Origin: a virus | IMG/VR virus record: IMGVR_UViG_3300030020_001035 | Span: 1 to 45,399 of that record | DNA length: 45,399 nucleotides | Direction: 5' to 3' (one strand) | Part shown: positions 40,757 to 45,399 of the stretch, piece after piece | Layout of the letters: each line of letters starts with the position of its first letter | Position numbering within the stretch: the stretch's first letter is position 1 | The notes under the pieces: generated by a model | Databases searched by the model: none | What the model was told of the DNA's origin: nothing | The model's input: only the letters and a program-made list of their open reading frames with translations | Program-made: the position numbers and the translations under genes

Positions 40757-41831
40757 TTTTATCTCCTAATAATTGTTTTACTATGGCCGCGATTACAGGA
40801 ACCGCAACTGCATTTCCAATCTGCTTATATGCTACAGCATCTTTTTGTGGAAAGATATAGGTTTCTGGAAAACCTTGAAGTCTAGCACATTCTCTTGGCG
40901 TTAATTGTCTTAATCCTTGCTTGGAATCCACTGCAGGAGTAGAAAATGTAGCTATGGTAGGCGAGATACCATTAACTGAATAGATTTTATCCTGCTGTCT
41001 AGGTAAACCACTAGGGGTATCTCCATACAAAATAGCTACTGATTCGATCTTACCCGTTGGTTGAGTGGGTTTCTTCGAATTATCTTCGTAGAGCCATTTA
41101 ATCACTTCGTACCTAGAATGTCCATTAGGAAAGTCGTGATTTTTCTTACCTGGACCAGAATTGGGTCCGCCGCCGAGAATAGTTCTTTTTTTCCAAAGAT
41201 TAGAAATAAGGTATTTATCAGAAACTTTTTTCTCCAATATATCCTCAATGGATTGAGGGCCAATAGGAGAAGGGGTTGGGAATTTAAACTCTTGCTTTAA
41301 ATCAGATCTAATACCAACAAAGAAAATACGTTCTCGTTGCTGTGGTACTCCGAAATCTACGGCATCCAAAAGTTTAGTATGAACATCGTATCCTGCTTCG
41401 TTTAAGTTTTGTACAATAGTGTCAAAACAAGAACTTCCATCCATATTCTTCATGGATAGAAGCCCCTTAACATTCTCGAATACAAAATATTTAGGTTTTT
41501 TTGCTACTAAAATCCTGACAAGTTCTAGGAATAGGTTATCCCGTTCTTCTTGCTCTCCAATTGTTTTGTCGTTTTTATTGAACCATTTTCCATTCCTAGA
41601 GAATGGCTGACAAGGAAAACCACCAAAGATGATGTCGTGATCTGGGATATTCTGTACTTCTAGTTCACGTATATTGCCGTAAGAATTGATACCAAAATTA
41701 TTGAAGAAGGTTTCAGAAACATTCTTATCGTAATCTATGGCCAGTACGCATTTAGCTTCGTCTCCCAAAACGGAGTGGATACCTAAACTAAAGCCGCCGA
41801 TGCCTGAAAATGTGTCTACGTATCTAACCAT
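40749..41831 (-). CDS. dcm: C5 cytosine DNA methyltransferase
   Basis: From the ATG at 41831 the protein has 360 residues. It has motif I DTFSGIGGFSLG (6-17), the catalytic Cys74 in GGFPCQPFS, motif VI FENVKG (118-123), motif VIII QQRERIFFVGIR and motif X YKQIGNAVAVPV. No restriction enzyme is adjacent, so it appears solitary, perhaps protecting phage DNA. The frame extends 13 codons upstream from GTG, but that part lies in a terminator. The ATG lies 6 nt after an extended -10 box and has no ribosome site, so it is probably leaderless. Confidence 0.85.
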   Translation of the reverse strand: MVRYVDTFSGIGGFSLGIHSVLGDEAKCVLAIDYDKNVSETFFNNFGINSYGNIRELEVQNIPDHDIIFGGFPCQPFSRNGKWFNKNDKTIGEQEERDNLFLELVRILVAKKPKYFVFENVKGLLSMKNMDGSSCFDTIVQNLNEAGYDVHTKLLDAVDFGVPQQRERIFFVGIRSDLKQEFKFPTPSPIGPQSIEDILEKKVSDKYLISNLWKKRTILGGGPNSGPGKKNHDFPNGHSRYEVIKWLYEDNSKKPTQPTGKIESVAILYGDTPSGLPRQQDKIYSVNGISPTIATFSTPAVDSKQGLRQLTPRECARLQGFPETYIFPQKDAVAYKQIGNAVAVPVIAAIVKQLLGDKND

Positions 41832-41837
41832 ACTTTG

Positions 41838-41846
41838 ATTGTACCA
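41838..41846 (-). promoter_or_regulatory. extended -10 promoter of the methyltransferase, leaderless type
   Basis: TGG-TACAAT forms an extended -10 element. Six nt separate it from the ATG at 41831, and no -35 box is evident because the terminator hairpin occupies that place. Confidence 0.5.
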
Positions 41847-41850
41847 CCAT

Positions 41851-41882
41851 AAAACAAAAACGGCCACCAAAAAGGTGACCGT
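41851..41882 (-). terminator. Rho-independent terminator
   Basis: On the minus strand a 9-bp stem (41860-41868 with 41874-41882, one G-U pair) with a TTTTT loop is followed by a U-run, TTTTGTTTT. It starts 15 nt after the stop of the ParB-like gene and ends transcription from the promoter at 42924-42952. Confidence 0.85.
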
Positions 41883-41897
41883 TTCTTATTGTTTAAT

Positions 41898-42881
41898 TTA
41901 CGATAGGGAATCGATTAAGGCAGGAAGATTGATCTTTTTACGGCTCCTACGGGCAACTCGTTCCGTATTTTCTTTGATCTTAGCGAATTTATTGCTATTT
42001 ACCTTATTTACGATCTTAATATTGGATTGACTTGAAAAACCAGTAAGAATTTTTCCATTAGTCATATAGTCTAGTCCAAAGGACAGGAAGAATCCAGGGC
42101 TCTTGATTAATCTAACGATTTCTGTTTTTACATCAAGGCTTTCCGCGTAACAAATTAAGGAAAGGTACTTAGTAGTAAGATCTGCTGATTTTTTCACGGC
42201 ACTATCATCGATACTGAAACTACGTCGATCAGCAGAAAGATTTAGATGTTTGGTAACGACTCCTCGTTTAGCGAATAATTGGTCCAAATCAAAACTGTCA
42301 CCATGTGTTTCATACGCAAGAGTTAGGTCCATAAGATTCTGAGTAAGTTGTTTATTGAACTTACTATCTGGGCCAGCTTTATCCTGTGCCTTATTAATAA
42401 TCTCATTAGAATAAGACCCAACAGCCATTTTAGGATGATTAATCTTTTCGTATCCGGTATGTGATTTTCCCGAATTAAGTGTTTTGTAGGTAGAAAGTTT
42501 ATACGCAGATGGAATCACTCTTACAGCAACAACTTCTTGGGCGATTTCGTTGAAATTAAAAAGTTCATCATTCATGACCACCAAAGCTCCAAGCCTATGA
42601 TGGGCATCAATCAATTCCAATTTTCCATCGTTAAAACCGCAAGTAACTTGACCAAAGCCAAAATGAGTGAAGTTTTCCGCAATGTCCCGCGCTCTTTTCT
42701 TATCGAATCTACCGGATCGATTGAATTCATCGTCAGATAGGGCTCCCGTTTTATACATTTTAAGCAAATCCAAAAAAGTCATGAAAGTATAAAAACCTTC
42801 TTTTGTGTTCTTTGCTTTTTCTAAGAATTTTTTGATTCCCTGTTCGTCTCGTGCTAATACCAAATTATCTAAAATTAACAT
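41898..42881 (-). CDS. ParB/DGQHR-like domain protein
   Basis: The 327-residue protein contains LELIDAHHRLGAL (88-100), which fits the ParB N-terminal (DGxHR) motif with Asp92, His95 and Arg96. The following region, VAVRVIPS, also fits a ParB-like core. There is no obvious HTH. Known ParB-like domains bind CTP or act as nucleases or modification enzymes. A long C-terminal helical part (170-327) is unassigned. It is a one-gene unit with a strong sigma70 promoter, an AAGGAG ribosome site and a terminator, suggesting high early expression. Confidence 0.6.
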   Translation of the reverse strand: MLILDNLVLARDEQGIKKFLEKAKNTKEGFYTFMTFLDLLKMYKTGALSDDEFNRSGRFDKKRARDIAENFTHFGFGQVTCGFNDGKLELIDAHHRLGALVVMNDELFNFNEIAQEVVAVRVIPSAYKLSTYKTLNSGKSHTGYEKINHPKMAVGSYSNEIINKAQDKAGPDSKFNKQLTQNLMDLTLAYETHGDSFDLDQLFAKRGVVTKHLNLSADRRSFSIDDSAVKKSADLTTKYLSLICYAESLDVKTEIVRLIKSPGFFLSFGLDYMTNGKILTGFSSQSNIKIVNKVNSNKFAKIKENTERVARRSRKKINLPALIDSLS

Positions 42882-42923
42882 TTTCTCTCCTTGTTATGAG
42901 CATATTTTATGCCCTATTAAGAG

Positions 42924-42952
42924 ATAATATCATAATATTTATTTTCTGTCAA
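42924..42952 (-). promoter_or_regulatory. strong sigma70 promoter of the ParB-like gene
   Basis: The -35 box TTGACA (42947-42952) is perfect and the -10 box TATTAT (42924-42929) matches five of six, with a 17-bp spacer. The leader of about 35 nt carries AAGGAG. It is the best consensus promoter in the window and has a normal leader. Confidence 0.8.
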
Positions 42953-42955
42953 GTA

Positions 42956-43132
42956 TTATTTTTTGGAAAAATAGAAACCGAGGATAAACATCCCAATATG
43001 AGGAACTAAGGTCTTAGCAGACTCAAATACAGCCGCTGCACCATCCTTAACCATTATAATTTCACTAACACAGGCTATTAGATATAATACCGCTAAAAAT
43101 ACAAGCACGTATTTTGGAAAATTATCATTCAT
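42956..43132 (-). CDS. small protein with two membrane segments, possible holin
   Basis: The ATG at 43132 lies 2 nt after the upstream stop and gives 58 residues. Two hydrophobic segments are visible: YVLVFLAVLYLIACVSEIIM and LVPHIGMFILGFYF. The product ends in FSKK. Size and topology fit a holin, and a peptidase (43508-44077) lies nearby on the other strand, but nothing proves this. The start at 43177 would overlap the upstream gene. Confidence 0.55.
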   Translation of the reverse strand: MNDNFPKYVLVFLAVLYLIACVSEIIMVKDGAAAVFESAKTLVPHIGMFILGFYFSKK

Positions 43133-43134
43133 AA

Positions 43135-43452
43135 CTACCACTTCTTCCATTCTGGGCAATATCTTAAATGATCCCAAGGAAAACTGCTATATCTGGCTCC
43201 ACAACAACAACTAAGTTTGTTGCTTTCGAAAATATCGTTCCAATTTTCATGCTTTTCGTTGTATCTAGGATCATATTGTTTAAGTTCAGAAAACCATAAA
43301 ATTTTATGGTATTTCTTGGATTGATCGTCATCATAAAAAACCCATTCATAAATTACGTTTAGGTACTTTATAGTTTTAGGGAAACTATCGAGAGACTTCC
43401 ACCAGTCAACCTCTTTATCTCCTAGTAGGCCAAATTTGATATTAAGTTTCAT
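43135..43452 (-). CDS. hypothetical protein with C-terminal Cys/His cluster
   Basis: The 105-residue protein is rich in Trp, Tyr and Lys. Near the C-terminus CCCGARY, then WDHLRYC, could make a small zinc site. It has no good ribosome site. A palindrome (43465-43495) lies between its start and the divergent peptidase gene. Confidence 0.6.
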   Translation of the reverse strand: MKLNIKFGLLGDKEVDWWKSLDSFPKTIKYLNVIYEWVFYDDDQSKKYHKILWFSELKQYDPRYNEKHENWNDIFESNKLSCCCGARYSSFPWDHLRYCPEWKKW

Positions 43453-43464
43453 TATTTAGACCCA

Positions 43465-43495
43465 CAATCTTATTGGAGTAACCAATATAAGATTG
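43465..43495. promoter_or_regulatory. inverted repeat in divergent intergenic region
   Basis: Two 12-bp arms (CAATCTTATTGG and its complement with a 2-nt bulge) enclose AGTAA. It lies between divergent genes, so it cannot serve as a terminator for either and may be an operator that controls both. The possible -35 box of the peptidase promoter falls inside it. Confidence 0.5.
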
Positions 43496-43501
43496 TAAAA
43501 C
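43473..43501 (+). promoter_or_regulatory. weak promoter of the M15 peptidase gene
   Basis: TTGGAG (43473-43478) and TAAAAC (43496-43501) are 17 bp apart, with 6 nt to the ATG at 43508. The geometry matches the leaderless genes, but both boxes are poor, so it may need an activator. Confidence 0.3.
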
Positions 43502-43507
43502 TCAACT

Positions 43508-44077
43508 ATGGCAAATTCATTTATAGATATGATTCTAAATTCACTTGGAACCTTACTTACAAGTCATGGAAAAGAAAAGGAAATTCAGGTTGAGATCCCA
43601 ATCGGAACCCCTAAAGAAAGTAGCCCTAATATGGATTCAAATGGTATTGATTGGACCGATGCAACCCATCACATTACCCCTCATTTTACTGTCGGGGACG
43701 CTATTACGTTACATTCATGGAATCGTCTTGCTACAGAGGACGATGGACTTGATGATGATGTTAAGGAAAAACTTATTACTTTATGTCAAAAAATGGAGCA
43801 AGTAAGGACGCATTTAGGGTTTCCAATGAATGCTCATTGTCTATTTAGATCGGTAAAATACAATGAAGAAGTTTTACATTCATTGCCTAATGATGTGCAT
43901 AGTTTTGGATGTGCAATTGACTTCGATTGCTCCCCTAACTTAACTATAGAAGAAATTAAAGATAAAATGGAACCAGTACTGGAAGATTTTGGTATTAGGA
44001 TGGAGAAGGGGACAACTAGCTGGATTCACTTGGATCTTAAGGAACCAGGGCCGTCAGGTAGATATTTTACGGCTTAA
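43508..44077 (+). CDS. M15-type peptidase, probable endolysin
   Basis: The 189-residue protein has the M15 (D-Ala-D-Ala carboxypeptidase-like) zinc motif: H131 and D138 in HSFGCAIDFD, and H174 with D176 in SWIHLDL. The N-terminal 45 residues look flexible, and no signal peptide is present. It probably cuts cell wall peptides at lysis. It is the only plus-strand gene between two minus-strand blocks. Its stop overlaps that of the convergent 74-residue gene. Confidence 0.75.
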   Translation: MANSFIDMILNSLGTLLTSHGKEKEIQVEIPIGTPKESSPNMDSNGIDWTDATHHITPHFTVGDAITLHSWNRLATEDDGLDDDVKEKLITLCQKMEQVRTHLGFPMNAHCLFRSVKYNEEVLHSLPNDVHSFGCAIDFDCSPNLTIEEIKDKMEPVLEDFGIRMEKGTTSWIHLDLKEPGPSGRYFTA

Positions 44078-44298
44078 AATCGGAGTCTCCTAGAAAACTC
44101 CATTGCTTCCAATCTACTCTTAAGTCTTTCTTCTTCTTCGGCTTTTATTTGTTCCTTAAGAATATCAACAATCTCTTTATTAAGGGCCTGTCTTGTGGCT
44201 CCTTTGTGGTCATGCTCTCTGCCACAACATGGACATCCATTATCTAGAAATCTAGATCCTTTAAGACCCCTACCAATTTTTTTGCCATAAGGTTTCAA
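44074..44298 (-). CDS. small protein with zinc-like motif
   Basis: The start is TTG at 44298, overlapping the upstream stop, with GGAG at good spacing. The 74-residue product has GCPCCGREHDH (21-31), which may bind zinc, followed by a charged helix (NKEIVDILKEQIKAEEEERL). No family is recognised. Confidence 0.55.
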   Translation of the reverse strand: MKPYGKKIGRGLKGSRFLDNGCPCCGREHDHKGATRQALNKEIVDILKEQIKAEEEERLKSRLEAMEFSRRLRF

Positions 44299-44513
44299 AA
44301 TGCGGCTCCGGGCTTCTTACCGGTTCTTACCATAAGCCATTCGATGACTAAGTGTCCGTCTCCAGAAGCGATTAATTGACCTGGGGCCTTGCCAAAAAAC
44401 AGTTCTGTTGGCGTTTGCATCCACATAACAGAATCTTCCCATATACCATCGAAGAGTTCTGTGGCTAATTCATGTGCTTCATTATATTGAGTTAGCAATT
44501 CATCATTTGTCAT
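44295..44513 (-). CDS. MbcA/ParS/Xre antitoxin-type C-terminal domain protein
   Basis: The 72-residue protein ends with WMQTPTELFFGKAPGQLI then ASGDGHLVIEWLMVRTG. This matches the toxin-binding domain of MbcA/ParS/Xre antitoxins (small domain with P-x-x-L-x-x-G-x-x-P-x-x-L-x-x-x-G-x-G). The HTH part of the full antitoxin is absent and no RES-type toxin gene is adjacent. It could block a host toxin, which is inference. The ATG lies 2 nt after the CCA end of the tRNA at 44516-44592. Confidence 0.55.
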   Translation of the reverse strand: MTNDELLTQYNEAHELATELFDGIWEDSVMWMQTPTELFFGKAPGQLIASGDGHLVIEWLMVRTGKKPGAAF

Positions 44514-44515
44514 AT

Positions 44516-44592
44516 TGGTTGCAGGCTCCGTACTCGCAACGGACGATATCCTGGTTATGAGCCAGACAAGACACTATTTCTTTATGCCTGCG
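44516..44592 (-). tRNA. initiator-type tRNA-fMet (CAU)
   Basis: A 77-nt tRNA folds on the minus strand, ending in an encoded CCA (44516-44518). The 7-bp acceptor has a C1-A72 mismatch, and the anticodon stem TCTGG/CCAGG encloses CTCATAA with CAU. The D stem can be read as AAGA/TCTT, giving A11-U24. The T stem TCCGT/ACGGA encloses TGCGAGT. C1-A72, A11-U24 and two of the three anticodon-stem G-C pairs are initiator features. Oddities are a 3-nt linker before the D stem, a short D loop lacking GG, and G in place of U55. An elongator Met or Ile tRNA is less likely because of the mismatch. Confidence 0.85.
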
Positions 44593-44597
44593 ATATT

Positions 44598-44626
44598 AGT
44601 ATACTACTTTTTTGTATTTGATACAA
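44598..44626 (-). promoter_or_regulatory. promoter of the tRNA
   Basis: TTGTAT (44621-44626) and TATACT (44598-44603) have a 17-bp spacer. Five nt separate the -10 box from the tRNA 5' end at 44592, so the transcript would start at about the mature end. The -35 box lies within the last codons of the upstream gene. Confidence 0.65.
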
Positions 44627-45399
44627 TTACTTTTTTAGCATCTTCAGATTTATTAAAGTCAACTAGATCGCTTAAAGAATTTTCAAATTCGATATTCTTC
44701 TTGAGTGCAATTACTCTGCCAAAAGCTGCTATTTCACCCTTAGAAAGGTGAGGCATTTTTGACTTCATGAACTTCTCAAACTTTTCCCTATGAGGCCATT
44801 TTTCGTAATCTTGCTTGGCTCTTAAATTCCAGTCTTTCTTTTTTGAGCCTTTAAAATTATGTTCTTCTGAAGGAGATTGTTCTTTAGCAAGACTTTCTGT
44901 TTGGTAGGCAGCTCCATTTACCAAAGTTGAAGGTGCTGCATTCGTACTACCAGCAGTAATTGCTTTTTTGATAGATGTATTGCCAATAATTGAAGGTGAT
45001 GGATGGTTTTGCATCGCTGGAGCGGTTATCTTACCACTACTTAACCCACTCATGAATTTTTGTGCGTGTGCCCCTGCATCTTTTGCATTATTGAATACGC
45101 CTTTTTGTCCACCCACGCCAGCAACTCTACCATTGTGTTTTACGTGAAATTCTCCAGAAGGCTGTTTATGGACACTAACGATATTGTGTTCTGGATGAGA
45201 AAAATGTATGGCGTCACCAGTTACTTTTGGTCCCGACCATTTTGGTCCATCAGCTTTTTGTAATTTTTTGTGTTTTTCACAATATTCGGCTTTAGACACT
45301 TGTTTTCCTTGCTCCTGAGCCACCTTATCTTTTTGGTTAAGAGAAAGTGCTGCACGATTTTCTTGACGACCACCGGATTTAGCAGCATTAGCGTGAGCA
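44604..45399 (-). CDS. hypothetical protein, 5'-truncated by the window edge
   Basis: The open frame continues to the right edge without a start. An in-frame GTG at 45323 is preceded by 25 further codons without a stop (ending in SLNQKDK), so the true start probably lies outside. The visible part has about 264 residues. It is basic, with low-complexity Ser/Thr/Ala stretches and a helical, charged C-terminal half (KKDWNLRAKQDYEKW and PHREKFEKFM). It may be a DNA-associated virion or capsid-internal protein, inferred from composition only. Confidence 0.6.
   Translation of the reverse strand, partial: AHANAAKSGGRQENRAALSLNQKDKVAQEQGKQVSKAEYCEKHKKLQKADGPKWSGPKVTGDAIHFSHPEHNIVSVHKQPSGEFHVKHNGRVAGVGGQKGVFNNAKDAGAHAQKFMSGLSSGKITAPAMQNHPSPSIIGNTSIKKAITAGSTNAAPSTLVNGAAYQTESLAKEQSPSEEHNFKGSKKKDWNLRAKQDYEKWPHREKFEKFMKSKMPHLSKGEIAAFGRVIALKKNIEFENSLSDLVDFNKSEDAKKVIVSNTKK

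Noticed and set aside
43465-43495. The inverted repeat as a transcription terminator
   Set aside because: The flanking genes diverge from it, so no transcript would arrive to be ended, and there is no U-run.
43452-43507. A leaderless minus-strand promoter for the gene at 43135-43452
   Set aside because: No acceptable -10 box lies 6-8 nt before the ATG.

Overview
The window looks like part of the genome of a large, AT-rich tailed bacteriophage. It combines a head module (terminase large subunit, portal, Mu gpF-like protein) with a T4-like recombination and replication set: RecA/UvsX-like recombinase, a probable UvsY-like mediator, gp32-like single-strand binding protein, SbcC/D (gp46/47)-like nuclease, UvsW-like helicase and RuvC-like resolvase. 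The replicative polymerase is a bacterial C-family DnaE rather than the T4-type B-family enzyme. A lipobox protein and two proteases with signal peptides point to a host with an envelope where exported proteins matter, probably Gram-negative. The species cannot be told from the sequence.

Layout. Positions 1-31083 are read entirely on the minus strand in tightly packed, often overlapping operons: nucleotide and triphosphate enzymes (0.6-2.9 kb), primase and DnaB-like helicase (2.9-5.5 kb), a divergent sigma-like protein and a structured non-coding stretch (6.0-7.2 kb), recombinase, mediator and SSB (7.5-9.8 kb), a secreted subtilase and DnaE (11.1-15.5 kb), two DEDD exonucleases (16.3-18.4 kb), RuvC-like resolvase (20.2 kb), SbcC (22-24.4 kb), a secreted ClpP-like protease (24.8 kb), SbcD (26.7 kb), a GroES-like protein (27.9 kb), a sigma factor (28.5 kb) and a UvsW-like helicase (29.6-31.1 kb). 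An 80-bp region with divergent promoters at 31084-31163 switches to a plus-strand block (31164-39193) that carries a GroEL-like chaperonin followed by terminase, portal, MuF and accessory head genes. A second minus block (39195-43452) has a phosphoesterase, ThyX, a C5 cytosine methyltransferase, a ParB-like protein and small membrane or zinc-binding proteins. A single plus-strand M15 peptidase (43508-44077) probably serves lysis. The right end returns to the minus strand with an antitoxin-like protein, a tRNA and a protein cut by the window edge.

The most striking feature is in gene expression. Six minus-strand operon-leading genes (1182, 11872, 16922, 24363, 31083, 41831) lack a Shine-Dalgarno sequence. 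Each has a sigma70-type -10 box only 6-8 nt before the start codon, so each mRNA should be leaderless or nearly so. The same window encodes a tRNA (44516-44592) with initiator hallmarks: CAU anticodon, C1-A72 mismatch and encoded CCA. Its own promoter is placed so that transcription would begin at about the mature 5' end. I propose, as inference, that this phage pairs leaderless phage mRNAs with its own initiator tRNA. A second control device, resembling the T4 gene e type, is a hairpin that hides the ribosome binding site of the sigma gene in read-through transcripts but is cut short in transcripts from a local promoter.

There is no CRISPR array, insertion sequence or rRNA. The longest stretch without a gene is 6951-7196 (246 bp).
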